A stretch of DNA of 13,493 bases from Anaerolineaceae bacterium (GCA_020634135.1 JACKCG010000016.1:1-13493), one strand, 5' to 3'. Positions 1 to 6,627 are shown, counted from the first letter of the stretch. Notes: generated from the letters alone by a model not told the origin. Program-made: numbers and translations.

Positions 1-1
1 G

Positions 2-355
2 CAGTACGTACACTTGCAAGAAGCCAATCTAGCGAGTGTGGACTTGACATCTGCAAATCTAGTGAGTGCGAACTTGTACGAGGCCAATCTTGAGAATGCG
101 CATCTGGGTGAAGCCAAGCTACAGCATGCGAATTTGGAGGGTGCAAATTTGCAGGGGATGATCTTGATGAGTGTCGCCCTAGAGCATGGCGAACCTATAT
201 ATAGAAATCCCGAATTTGACGAAAACACTATCCTACCCGACGGCACGCAGTGGACGCCCGATACTGACATGACCCGCTTTACTGACCCCAATCACCCGGA
301 CTTCTGGCGCTCGGTTTTCAAGGGGAGTCCGGCCTACCGGAGTGACAGCAGCTAA
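2..355 (+). CDS. Pentapeptide-repeat protein, 3' part (5' end outside window)
   Basis: The frame is already open at the left edge and ends at TAA 353-355, so this is the C-terminal part of a longer gene. A TTG at 14 is in frame but has no reason to be the start. The first 50 or so residues are A(N/D)Lxx pentapeptide repeats (ANLAS, ANLVS, ANLYE, ANLEN, AKLQH, ANLEG, ANLQG). Such repeats build a right-handed quadrilateral beta-helix. The last 60 residues leave the repeat (motifs LPDGTQW and HPDFWRS) and form a non-repeat cap. The cap pattern LPDGTxW is common after pentapeptide stretches in bacterial proteins. Role is unknown: pentapeptide proteins range from gyrase protectors to scaffolding domains of larger multidomain proteins, and the missing N-terminus would decide. 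The repeat call is firm, function is not inferred. Confidence 0.85.
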   Translation, partial: QYVHLQEANLASVDLTSANLVSANLYEANLENAHLGEAKLQHANLEGANLQGMILMSVALEHGEPIYRNPEFDENTILPDGTQWTPDTDMTRFTDPNHPDFWRSVFKGSPAYRSDSS

Positions 356-481
356 CCACCCCGCCGCCAGCACGCCGATTACGCATCTCCCGCCCCCAAA
401 CGGCTTTCGCCTGGGCGTAAGCGTGGTACACTACGGGGGACTCACGATCTTCATACTCCCAGGTACGAGGCAGGGAATGCC

Positions 482-880
482 ATGCACATGAGCAAATCCA
501 TTTCGATTACGTTTATGAGCGGCCCGCACGACGGCAAAGTGCTGTCCTTTGAGCAGCCCGATGTGGGCGAGGAACGGGTGCTGCTGATCGGGCGGCGCGA
601 GGGCTGTGATATTCACCTGCCCTTCGATAACCAGGCCTCCCGGCTGCACGCCCGCCTGCTGTATGCCGCCATCCCGGTCACGGCCAGCGACTCGGTGGCT
701 GACCCGTTCATCCTGTCCTTCTGGCTGGAAGACCGCGACAGCCGCAACGGGACATTCATTGAAACCAGCCACAACCAGGTCAAAGGCAAGGTCAGCCTGC
801 GCCCCGGTTCGATCTTCCGGGTAGGGCGCACCTGGCTGCGGTTGGATGTGCCGCTGCCCCTGGGCGACCTGCCGTTTTAA
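482..880 (+). CDS. FHA-domain protein (phosphothreonine-binding)
   Basis: A 132-residue protein made almost wholly of one forkhead-associated domain, which in this family binds phosphothreonine peptides and usually works with Ser/Thr kinases. Visible signature residues are GR at 37-38 in LLIGRREGCDI, SRLHA at 53-57, and DSRNGT at 86-91, which match the conserved GR, SRxH and NGT core. The C-terminal strands continue to GRTWLRL near 115-121. No signal peptide or membrane segment is seen, so it should be cytoplasmic. ATG 482 is preceded by AGGG at 472-475 with 6-nt spacing; a second in-frame ATG at 488 is possible. It stands alone, about 127 bp after the pentapeptide gene and 87 bp before the LysE pair. 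No kinase or phosphatase gene lies in the window, so its partner is unknown. Confidence 0.9.
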   Translation: MHMSKSISITFMSGPHDGKVLSFEQPDVGEERVLLIGRREGCDIHLPFDNQASRLHARLLYAAIPVTASDSVADPFILSFWLEDRDSRNGTFIETSHNQVKGKVSLRPGSIFRVGRTWLRLDVPLPLGDLPF

Positions 881-899
881 CAGGGCGGTATTGATTGGC

Positions 900-927
900 G
901 GCGGACGGCAAGAATGCCGTCCCTACG
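900..927. repeat. Dispersed palindromic repeat, copy 1
   Basis: A 28-bp unit with a perfect 8-bp stem (GGACGGCA 903-910, TGCCGTCC 915-922) and a 4-nt loop, followed by CTACG. It recurs with one mismatch at 5474-5501. It lies 40 bp upstream of the first LysE start. No T-run follows, so it is not a convincing intrinsic terminator. Confidence 0.8.
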
Positions 928-967
928 ATGTCCAGGTTTGGTTCATGCCCAACCGGAAAGAACAACG

Positions 968-1594
968 ATGCTCGACTTCATCGTGCGGGGCAGTACCCTG
1001 GGCTGGTCTGCCGGGTTTATCCCCAGCCCGCTCCAGGGCTACCTGATTAATACCACCCTGGCACAGGGCTGGCGGCGCAGCGTCCTGGTGATGGGCGGGC
1101 TGATGCTCTCCGATCTGCCTGTCGTGGTGCTGATGGTCGTGGTGCTCAAGCAGTTCCCCCCGGAGGCCATCCGGCTGGTGCAGCTTGTCGGCGGCGCATT
1201 CCTGCTGTGGATCGCCTATGGCGCGTGGCAGCAGTACCGCGCCAACGTGACCATCGGCCCAGGGGAGCAGGCATTACCGGGGCGGCGCAGCGTGCTGCTC
1301 AAAAGCATGATGATGAACTGGCTCAGCCCCGTCGCTTACATCTTCTGGGGGACGATCACCGGGCCGGTGCTGGTCGAGGGTCTGGCGCAGTCCGTCTGGC
1401 ACGGGCTGGCGTTCCTGCTGGCCTTCTACGGGACATTCATGGCGATCTGGGCGGCGCTGATCCTGGTCTTTAACCGGATGCGGACGATCAACCCGCGTGT
1501 GACCCGGCTGCTGATGCTCGGCACGATTATCCTGCTGGTCGTCTTCGCCCTCTCACTCATCGCCCAGGGGCTGGGCCTGACCGGCGTCGTCTGA
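968..1594 (+). CDS. LysE-family exporter-like membrane protein, paralogue A
   Basis: A 208-residue integral membrane protein of the LysE/RhtB type (export of amino acids or other small metabolites across the inner membrane). The start is ATG 968 with GGAAAG at 955-960, 7 nt upstream; upstream extension to GTG or ATG codons would run into the palindromic repeat and is rejected. Hydrophobic segments fall near residues 37-60, 68-85, 115-135, 145-168 and 180-204. It is very similar to the next gene, and both protein and DNA similarity show a tandem duplication. The family motif is altered here: PSP at 19-21 where the paralogue has PGP, and SPVAY at 120-124 where the paralogue has SPGPY. These loops are signature positions of the family, so substrate or activity may differ. 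Substrate cannot be told from sequence. Confidence 0.85.
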   Translation: MLDFIVRGSTLGWSAGFIPSPLQGYLINTTLAQGWRRSVLVMGGLMLSDLPVVVLMVVVLKQFPPEAIRLVQLVGGAFLLWIAYGAWQQYRANVTIGPGEQALPGRRSVLLKSMMMNWLSPVAYIFWGTITGPVLVEGLAQSVWHGLAFLLAFYGTFMAIWAALILVFNRMRTINPRVTRLLMLGTIILLVVFALSLIAQGLGLTGVV

Positions 1595-1630
1595 GCCGGT
1601 TGTTTGCGAATAGGAATAGAAAGCGCGGCT

Positions 1631-2245
1631 ATGCTCGAACTGATCCTGCGGGGCAGTACGCTGGGGTGGTCTGCCGGGGTGATGCCCGGCCCGTTCCAGG
1701 GCTACCTCATCAACACGACACTGGCACAGGGCTGGCGGCGCAGCATCGTGGTGATTTTCACGCCGCTGCTCACCGACGGCCCGATCATCGTGCTGATGGT
1801 CGTGCTGCTCAAGCAGTTCCCGCCGGAAGCCATCCGGCTGGTGCAGCTTGTGGGCGGCGCGTACCTGCTGTGGATCGCCTATGGCGCATGGCGGCAGTAC
1901 CGCGCCAACGTGACGATTGGCGCGGCGGCAGAAGCCCCGGCGCAGCGCGGCACCCTGCTCAAAAGCATGATGATGAACTGGCTGAGTCCCGGCCCGTATA
2001 TCTTCTGGGGAACGATCACCGGGCCGCTGCTGGTCGAGGGTCTGGCGCAGTCCGTGTGGCATGGCGTGGCCTTCATGCTGGCGTTTTACGGCACGTTTCT
2101 GGGGGTGCTGGCGGCGCTGGTGCTGGTCTTTGACCGGATGCGGACGCTCGGCCCGCGTGTGACCCGGCTGCTGCTGCTGGCGACTATCGCGGTGCTGGTA
2201 TTTTTTGCGCTCTCACTCATCGCCCAGGGTTTAGGAGTGGCCTGA
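1631..2245 (+). CDS. LysE-family exporter-like membrane protein, paralogue B
   Basis: A 204-residue membrane protein, tandem copy of the preceding gene, 36 nt downstream of its stop. The start ATG 1631 (MLELILRGSTLG) aligns exactly with the start of paralogue A (MLDFIVRGSTLG) and has GAAAG 7 nt upstream; a TTG nine codons earlier is less likely. It keeps the canonical family elements: MPGP at 18-21, DGP at 49-51 and NWLSPGPY at 117-123 ahead of the FWGTITGP segment. Internal pseudo-symmetry of the two PGP-type loops is typical of LysE carriers. Its 3' end contains the ribosome site AGGAG (2233-2237) of the next gene, so the three genes are probably cotranscribed and the last is translationally coupled. 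Export of a small metabolite is the family expectation; the actual substrate is unknown. Confidence 0.88.
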   Translation: MLELILRGSTLGWSAGVMPGPFQGYLINTTLAQGWRRSIVVIFTPLLTDGPIIVLMVVLLKQFPPEAIRLVQLVGGAYLLWIAYGAWRQYRANVTIGAAAEAPAQRGTLLKSMMMNWLSPGPYIFWGTITGPLLVEGLAQSVWHGVAFMLAFYGTFLGVLAALVLVFDRMRTLGPRVTRLLLLATIAVLVFFALSLIAQGLGVA

Positions 2246-2247
2246 AT

Positions 2248-3171
2248 ATGCGACGCCTGTTGATTCTGTTGTTTGCGCTGTACCTGAATATGCCGCTGGC
2301 TGCCTCGGCGCAGTCGGAGTGTCCCACCCCCGCCAATATGCCGGCACGACTCGCCGCCGGGATGTGGGCGCGGATTCCGCCCGATCCCCGTCTGCCCAAT
2401 AACGTCCGCGCCGAGCCGGGAATCGCCGGGATGCGAGTCGGCCAGCTGACTGCCGGGCAGGTTTTCGCGGTGGTGGATGGCCCGCGCTGCGCCGATGGCT
2501 ACGTGTGGTGGCAGGTGGAATCCGGGGCGCTCTCCGGGTGGACGGCTGAGGGCGACGACGCCGATTACTGGGTTGAACCGCTGGCCGCGCCCGTTCTGCC
2601 GGATGATGGCAGCGTCCCGCCGGTCTGTGCCGCGCCGCCGGAGGATTACACCCGCGTCACCCAGGGGTACGCCATCCTGAATGCCCGCACACTGGCGATG
2701 CTCGACCACGCCGAGGCGATTTACCGGGCGCTGGGCGGGGAAATCGTCAATTTCCGGCTGGCGATCACCCAGGGGGGCTATAACAACGGGTACGTGGCGG
2801 CCAGCTTCGGCACGCATGACGGCGGCGGCGCAGTAGACCTCTCTGTGCGCAGCCCGAAGGACTTCAGCGTGCTGGAGGACGACATTCCGATCATGCTGCG
2901 CGCCTTGCGGTTGGCGGGATTCGCGGCCTGGCTGCGGGAAGCCGGACAGCTTGGGTCAGACTCGCCCATCCATATCCACGCGATTGCGGTGGGCGACGCC
3001 GAACTCTCCGAGGCCGCCCGCGCCCAGATTGACGGGGAATTCGGGTATCTGCGCGGTTACGATGGCCTGCCGCAGACCGATGGCATCCCGCAGCCGGATA
3101 CCTCCGGCGACCTTATCATCTGCGACTGGATGACTGCCGCCGGTTGGGGCGACCTGCGCGAGTCGGAATAG
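2248..3171 (+). CDS. Secreted SH3-like / M15-like (D,D-peptidase fold) protein
   Basis: A 307-residue exported protein. Residues 1-22 are a signal peptide (RR, a hydrophobic core, then ASAQ). Residues about 45-110 resemble a bacterial SH3 domain (VRAEPGIAGMRVGQL, then GYVWWQVESGALSGWTAEG), a fold that often binds cell-wall peptide. The C-terminal half has the pattern GTHDGGGAVDL with H190 and D197, and later HIHA with H242 and H244. This is the spacing of the metal-binding His/Asp/His set of M15-like peptidases that cleave peptidoglycan cross-peptides. The context SFGTHDGGG is that of an atypical M15-like group rather than of classic VanY or DacB, so hydrolase activity is inferred. Start ATG 2248 is 2 bp after the LysE stop, with AGGAG 10 nt upstream. 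A general alternative is a non-catalytic wall-binding protein. Confidence 0.72.
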   Translation: MRRLLILLFALYLNMPLAASAQSECPTPANMPARLAAGMWARIPPDPRLPNNVRAEPGIAGMRVGQLTAGQVFAVVDGPRCADGYVWWQVESGALSGWTAEGDDADYWVEPLAAPVLPDDGSVPPVCAAPPEDYTRVTQGYAILNARTLAMLDHAEAIYRALGGEIVNFRLAITQGGYNNGYVAASFGTHDGGGAVDLSVRSPKDFSVLEDDIPIMLRALRLAGFAAWLREAGQLGSDSPIHIHAIAVGDAELSEAARAQIDGEFGYLRGYDGLPQTDGIPQPDTSGDLIICDWMTAAGWGDLRESE

Positions 3172-3203
3172 TCCTCGCCGTGCCTCCGCCGTGCCGTGTG
3201 TGG

Positions 3204-3245
3204 TTTTCCCCCTGCCCCGGCAGGTCTGTCTCCCTGGCGGGAAAA
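3204..3245. terminator. Possible bidirectional terminator-like hairpin between convergent genes
   Basis: Nested inverted repeat in the gap between two converging genes: outer arms TTTTCCC (3204-3210) and GGGAAAA (3239-3245), inner CTGCC/GGCAG around 3212-3223. The outer arms give a T-run or A-run on either strand. The middle is imperfect, so this is only suggestive. Confidence 0.3.
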
Positions 3246-3304
3246 TACGGAGTTCAGCACGGCTGTGTAAGGGCGTAGGGGGACATAGAGGGGTGAAAAC
3301 CCGG

Positions 3305-3354
3305 ATAGGGCGGTATAGGGCGGTCAGGAGAGGGCAGGAAGCATATAGGGCGCT
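3305..3354. repeat. Short GGG-rich tandem repeat (ATAGGGCGGT)
   Basis: ATAGGGCGGT occurs twice in tandem at 3305-3314 and 3315-3324, and a variant ATAGGGCGCT lies at 3345-3354, all in register with a 10-bp period. It sits downstream of both convergent genes and no coding or regulatory role is apparent. Confidence 0.5.
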
Positions 3355-3373
3355 GATTGAATGTGGTAAAGGG

Positions 3374-4345
3374 TCACTCACCCCCATAAAATGCGCTGAT
3401 CTGCCGCGCAAAATCCAGCACACTGCACCGCAGCGCATGGGGCGCCAGGACCTCAACAGCGCACCCATAGCCCAGGATGCGTTCCCGCGCCGCCTCGAAT
3501 GACTCGAATGGCAGTGAAAGGTTACGCCAACCATGTGTATCGGGCGGGCTGGCCTCCTGAATGATGCTGTCCAGCCCGTCGCCAAAGTGCCAGCGCAGCA
3601 GCGGGATGAGTTCCGGCGCAGCGCGGACACGAACGATAATCTGCGGACGGCTGCTTTCGACCTGGGCGCACCAGGCTGCCCAGAAAGCCGCCAGGTCGAA
3701 GTCATCAGGCCGGGTGAACGTCTCTCCGGTCATCTGTGCTCCCCACACATCCGATACCCGCATTGCGCTGATGCGTTCATACCGCGCCAGCACCACGTAC
3801 CACGCCCCACCCTTCGCCACCAACCCATACGGCGCGGCTTCGCGTTCGATCCTGCCGCCGTACCGGGCATCATAGGTGATGCGCACGCGCTGGTCGGTCT
3901 GCACGGCGGTATAAAGCGTGGATAAGTGCGGGACGGGCACAGCCCCTTCATACCACCACGCCCAATCAAGGTGAATCCGCTGCTGGATGTGGTGTGCCGC
4001 CTCCCGGTGGTTCCGGGGCAAAGCGGCGCTCAGTTTGAGCAGCGCCCCGCGCAGGTCAGTCCGCACGCCCAGGTCGGCCAGCGGCGCGGGGATACTGAGC
4101 AGGAACAGCGCCCGCAGTTCGTTTTCGGTCAGTCCGGTCAACTGGGTGCGGTAGTCATCCATCAGGCTGCATCCGCCGCCCACCCCGCGCTCGCAATAGA
4201 TCGGGACTCCGGCGGCGCTCAGCGCGTCTATGTCCCGGTAGATGGTGCGTTCACTGACTTCAAGTTCATCCGCCAGGGCTTGCGCGGTCATGCGCCCGTG
4301 TGTTTGCAGCAGCATGAGCAGCGCCAGCAGCCGGTCAGCCCGCAT
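3374..4345 (-). CDS. YafY/DeoR-like transcriptional regulator with WYL domain
   Basis: A 323-residue DNA-binding regulator. Residues 3-55 form an HTH of the HTH_11 type (RMTAQALADELEVSERTIYRDIDAL), directly followed by the family phrase RGVGGGCSL. Residues about 140-215 are a WYL domain, including AWYVVLARY at 181-189, a module that senses ligands, often nucleic-acid or nucleotide-like. A C-terminal WCX-type extension follows (RCSVLDFARQISAFY at the end). Start ATG at 4345 has AAGGAG upstream at about 7 nt. The gene is transcribed divergently from the effector-binding-domain gene at 4478, and a perfect inverted repeat lies between them. Proteins of this family commonly repress or activate their own promoter and that of the divergent neighbour; here that is inferred from the arrangement. 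Family assignment is solid, the ligand unknown. Confidence 0.92.
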   Translation of the reverse strand: MRADRLLALLMLLQTHGRMTAQALADELEVSERTIYRDIDALSAAGVPIYCERGVGGGCSLMDDYRTQLTGLTENELRALFLLSIPAPLADLGVRTDLRGALLKLSAALPRNHREAAHHIQQRIHLDWAWWYEGAVPVPHLSTLYTAVQTDQRVRITYDARYGGRIEREAAPYGLVAKGGAWYVVLARYERISAMRVSDVWGAQMTGETFTRPDDFDLAAFWAAWCAQVESSRPQIIVRVRAAPELIPLLRWHFGDGLDSIIQEASPPDTHGWRNLSLPFESFEAARERILGYGCAVEVLAPHALRCSVLDFARQISAFYGGE

Positions 4346-4401
4346 CGTCGTTTCTCCTTATAACTCAGCATGTTTGTTGCCTATCCTGAGTCTACCGCAG
4401 A

Positions 4402-4426
4402 ATACCTGACAGCAGGTGTCAGGTAT
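4402..4426. promoter_or_regulatory. Perfect inverted-repeat operator in divergent promoter region
   Basis: ATACCTGACA (4402-4411) and TGTCAGGTAT (4417-4426) are perfect 10-bp inverted arms around a 5-bp spacer. This is the size and symmetry of a dimeric regulator site. It lies 56 bp upstream of the WYL regulator start and 51 bp upstream of the divergent gene start. A TATGAT hexamer at 4434-4439 could be the plus-strand -10 box; no good -35 box precedes it, and the palindrome covers that position. Binding by the adjacent WYL regulator is inference. Confidence 0.8.
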
Positions 4427-4477
4427 AGCGGCGTATGATGAGGATGGTTGCGCTGTACGGCACAGGAGGAATGCACA

Positions 4478-4945
4478 ATGAGCGAGTTCGAGGTACGGAT
4501 AGTACGGTTAGCGCCGATGCGGGTTGCTTCGGCCTATGGGTTCGGGGCCAGCCCGGAAGGGGAAGCCTGGCGCAAGATACTGGCATGGGCGGAATCGCAG
4601 GGGCTGCCGCATGACGTTCAGCCGGGGCGCTTCTTCGGTTTTGACAATCCGGTGCCCTCGCCGGGCAGCCCGAATTATGGCTACGAGCAGTGGATGGTGC
4701 TTGAGGCGGATGCCGAAGTTGAGGCCAGCGAGGATGTCACCATCAAAACAGTTGAGGGCGGGCTGTATGCCGTCACACGCTGCAATCTGCCGAAGATCGG
4801 GGAAGCCTGGCGGCAGTTGGGGGCCTGGCGCGAGGCCAGCGGGTATGCGTGCGGCCACCAGCAGTGTGTCGAGGAGGCGCTGTCGCCCATCGGGTCGCCG
4901 TTTGAGGACATCGTGATGGATATTTACCTGTCGGTGGCGGGGTAG
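4478..4945 (+). CDS. GyrI-like / AraC-type effector-binding domain protein
   Basis: A 155-residue stand-alone small-molecule-binding protein of the bacterial transcription activator effector-binding (GyrI-like) fold. It starts with the typical strand EVRIVRLAPMRVASAYGFG, has RFFGFDNPVP in the middle and YGYEQWMVLE at about 67-76, where the Glu (E70) matches the conserved ligand-contacting acid of the fold. It ends with a final beta segment DIVMDIYLSVAG. No DNA-binding domain and no signal peptide are present. Start ATG 4478 follows AGGAGGA (4464-4470) by 7 nt; an ATG at 4471 is out of frame. Pairing with a divergent WYL regulator is a frequent arrangement for such proteins. It may bind, sequester or modify the inducer, which is inference. 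A strong hairpin terminator follows. Confidence 0.85.
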   Translation: MSEFEVRIVRLAPMRVASAYGFGASPEGEAWRKILAWAESQGLPHDVQPGRFFGFDNPVPSPGSPNYGYEQWMVLEADAEVEASEDVTIKTVEGGLYAVTRCNLPKIGEAWRQLGAWREASGYACGHQQCVEEALSPIGSPFEDIVMDIYLSVAG

Positions 4946-4955
4946 CGGGAAACAG

Positions 4956-4989
4956 GAGGCGGGGCTGAAACCCGCCTCACTCTTTTTTT
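4956..4989 (+). terminator. Rho-independent terminator after the effector-binding gene
   Basis: Perfect 8-bp stem GAGGCGGG (4956-4963) / CCCGCCTC (4971-4978), 7-nt loop, then AC TC and seven T at 4983-4989. It begins 10 bp after the stop codon. It serves the plus strand only, since no T-run follows on the other strand. Confidence 0.9.
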
Positions 4990-5012
4990 CGGCAAATACC
5001 GGTGAAGTACAT

Positions 5013-5198
5013 CTATTCGTATCCCTTCTTCCGTTCATAGCAATAAATATCGTTTGCTAGATAGCGCACCTCATATTTGTCACTCAGACCCGGATACTGC
5101 AAATAGAATATTCGGGCGATCTGGAAGATCACGATTGCCAGCCCCAGCACAAAAACAATGATGACACCTGCTAACAAAGCTACCTTAAGTCTCATCAT
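5013..5198 (-). CDS. Small single-helix membrane protein, hypothetical
   Basis: A 61-residue protein with one strongly hydrophobic helix at about residues 6-29 (VALLAGVIIVFVLGLAIVIF) after a short basic N-terminus, followed by a polar tail rich in Tyr, Lys and Glu (CYERKKGYE at the end). The expected topology is N-in, C-out or a simple anchor. Two ATG codons stand in a row (5198 and 5195). AAAGGA at 5202-5207 fits the second better (6-nt spacing). I do not recognise a family. Support for it being real is the ribosome site, the clean membrane segment and its isolated position between two gene ends, opposite no other plausible frame. It ends 23 bp from the T-run of the preceding terminator, so the two transcripts converge. 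Confidence 0.55.
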   Translation of the reverse strand: MMRLKVALLAGVIIVFVLGLAIVIFQIARIFYLQYPGLSDKYEVRYLANDIYCYERKKGYE

Positions 5199-5473
5199 TC
5201 ATCCTTTCAAGCGCCTGGGGATAAATCCCCCCCCGGACAACAACCCCTTCAGCGGGTTTGGCACAGCTTGCCAGGTATTTTAATGCTCGACAGGTGGCTG
5301 GGTACGCCTTATATAACACACAAGGGTCGAGACACCTGCCCCGACCTTACCGTTAGTATCTATCTATAAAATCATGCTGAGGCTTTATTTCACCCCTTCC
5401 GAACCTTCGGTTCTCCCTCCCTCTCCATTGACGGTTCACGACACGACACTTTTCCCTATTGCTCCCTGCGTCC

Positions 5474-5501
5474 GGCGGACGGCAAAAATGCCGTCCCTAC
5501 G
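5474..5501. repeat. Dispersed palindromic repeat, copy 2
   Basis: Matches 900-927 at 27 of 28 positions. The stem GGACGGCA (5477-5484) / TGCCGTCC (5489-5496) is perfect, with a 4-nt loop of A. It overlaps the left end of the 55-bp direct repeat. Confidence 0.8.
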
Positions 5502-5537
5502 CCTGTTCTTGCGAAACGTGCCGGATGCAGCATTTAG
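5483..5537. repeat. 55-bp direct repeat, copy 1
   Basis: Identical to 5642-5696 except for one base (C at 5492, T at 5651). Both copies begin CAAAAATGC and end GCAGCATTTAG. In this copy the terminal inverted repeat is AAATGCCG / CAGCATTT with one mismatch. Confidence 0.9.
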
Positions 5538-5546
5538 CTGGATAGT

Positions 5547-5577
5547 CCTCTAGCTTTTTAGCTAACCAGCTAGCTGG
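5547..5577. repeat. GCTA-rich tract with perfect palindrome
   Basis: CCTCTAGC (5547-5554), then GCTAACCAGCTA (5561-5572), ending in the perfect 12-bp palindrome CCAGCTAGCTGG (5566-5577). The first two words recur in the same order at 8990-9040, which defines a dispersed repeat family. Confidence 0.65.
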
Positions 5578-5641
5578 CTGTAATTCAGGCAGGCTGCGGG
5601 GGCGGATTATCGTGATACCCATCTGGGTGTCGGGCGCGTAA

Positions 5642-5696
5642 CAAAAATGCTGTCCCTACGCCTGTTCTTGCGAAACGTGCCGGATGCAGCATTTAG
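5642..5696. repeat. 55-bp direct repeat, copy 2, with perfect terminal inverted repeats
   Basis: Second copy, 159 bp from the first and ending 1 bp before the stop codon of the epimerase gene. Here the ends AAATGCTG (5645-5652) and CAGCATTT (5687-5694) are perfect 8-bp inverted repeats bounding a 50-bp unit. Confidence 0.9.
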
Positions 5697-5697
5697 T

Positions 5698-6627
5698 CTA
5701 CGCGCGGTAGATGTCGCGCAGGGCGGCCTCGGCAGTGGGAAAGCGGAAGGTATAGCCCATCTCCTTCAGCCGCTGCGGGATGGCGCGCTGGCCTTCCAGC
5801 ACGACGGCAGCGACTTCGCCGAACATCAGGCGCATGGCAAAGCCGGGGACAGGTATCCAGGAGGGACGCCCCATCACTTTACCCAGGATTTTAGCGAACT
5901 CCCCGTTGGTGGTGGCTTCCGGCGCGGCCAGATTGAACGCGCCGCTGGCGGTTTCATTTTCGATCAGGAAACGAGTCGCGGCGGCCTGGTCTGCCGGGTG
6001 AATCCAGGGGAAGGGCTGTTTGCCGCTGCCCATCGGCCCCCCGGCGAAAAGCTTAAACGGCAGCGCGAGACGGGCAAGTGCGCCTTCCTCAAAACTCAGC
6101 ACGACGCCACCCCGTGTGATTACGCGGCGCACGCCCAGCGCTTCTACTGCTTTGGTCGAGTCTTCCCATTCGATGCAGATTTCCCCCAGGAAATCGTCAC
6201 CTGCGGGGGCGTCCTCGGCCAGGGCGACGCTGTTATCGTGCGGGCCGTAATAGCCGACGGCGGAAGCCTGGACGACAACACGCGGCTTGCTGGCGGCCTG
6301 CTGTACCGCTGCGACAATGGCCTTGCCCGCGTTGAGGCGGCTGTCTCGCAGGAGTTGTTTGCGGGATTCTGTCCAGCGTGCCGGGAAGAAACTGTACCCG
6401 GCGAGGTTTTCCCCGGCGAGGTTGACAATGGCATCAGCGCCATCGGCCAGATGTCCCCAGCCATCGGCGGTGCGGGCGTCCCACTTTTCGACGCGAATCC
6501 CCGCCGGAAGGTCATGTGGCTTGCCCGGATTGCGGCTGAGAGCGATGACCTCATGCCCGTCTTTGAGTAAGTCAGCGGCCAGCACTTTGCCGACCTGCCC
6601 GGTACCGCCCGTGATGATGATACGCAT
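5698..6627 (-). CDS. TIGR01777-family NAD(P)-dependent epimerase (SDR39U1-like)
   Basis: A 309-residue extended short-chain dehydrogenase/reductase. The N-terminal Rossmann motif GGTGQVG (residues 7-13) binds the dinucleotide. LSRNP at 30-34 and VNLAGENLAG at 68-77 are typical of the TIGR01777 group. ASAVGYYG at 121-128 holds the catalytic-region Tyr, and PWIHPAD in the second half is another group signature. The last 55 residues (IPVPGFAMRLMFGE, then LKEMGYTFRFPTAEAAL) form the DUF1731 C-terminal domain. Length is normal. Substrate of the family is not well established; nucleotide-sugar-like compounds are assumed from the fold. A sigma70-like promoter lies 57-85 bp upstream. A 55-bp repeat abuts the stop codon. 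It is the last of four minus-strand genes and probably also has its own transcript. Confidence 0.93.
   Translation of the reverse strand: MRIIITGGTGQVGKVLAADLLKDGHEVIALSRNPGKPHDLPAGIRVEKWDARTADGWGHLADGADAIVNLAGENLAGYSFFPARWTESRKQLLRDSRLNAGKAIVAAVQQAASKPRVVVQASAVGYYGPHDNSVALAEDAPAGDDFLGEICIEWEDSTKAVEALGVRRVITRGGVVLSFEEGALARLALPFKLFAGGPMGSGKQPFPWIHPADQAAATRFLIENETASGAFNLAAPEATTNGEFAKILGKVMGRPSWIPVPGFAMRLMFGEVAAVVLEGQRAIPQRLKEMGYTFRFPTAEAALRDIYRA

Larger units (their letters stand above)
5199..5697. other. Gene-free repeat-rich interval
   Basis: About 500 bp without a supportable gene. It holds a short C-run (5227-5234), a small hairpin GAACC TTC GGTTC at 5400-5412, the second 28-bp palindrome, two 55-bp direct repeats and a GCTA-rich palindromic tract (each listed separately). 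The first 190 bp should contain the promoter of the small minus-strand gene, but I see no convincing box pair. Confidence 0.7.

Noticed and set aside
914..967. Upstream extension of the first LysE frame to an ATG at 914
   Set aside because: The extension begins inside the dispersed palindrome and lacks a ribosome site; the start at 968 has one and aligns with the paralogue's start.
2086..2817. Minus-strand open frame of 243 codons opposite LysE B and the SH3/M15-like gene
   Set aside because: Spans two well-supported genes on the other strand and is Arg/Gly/Pro-rich as antisense frames of GC-rich DNA are.
3305..3354. Possible CRISPR or iteron array from the ATAGGGCGGT repeats
   Set aside because: Only two tandem units and one variant, 10 bp each, with no spacers, replication gene or cas gene nearby.
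5647..6570. Long plus-strand open frame of 307 codons opposite the epimerase
   Set aside because: It is the antisense shadow of a clearly recognised TIGR01777 gene and starts within a repeat.
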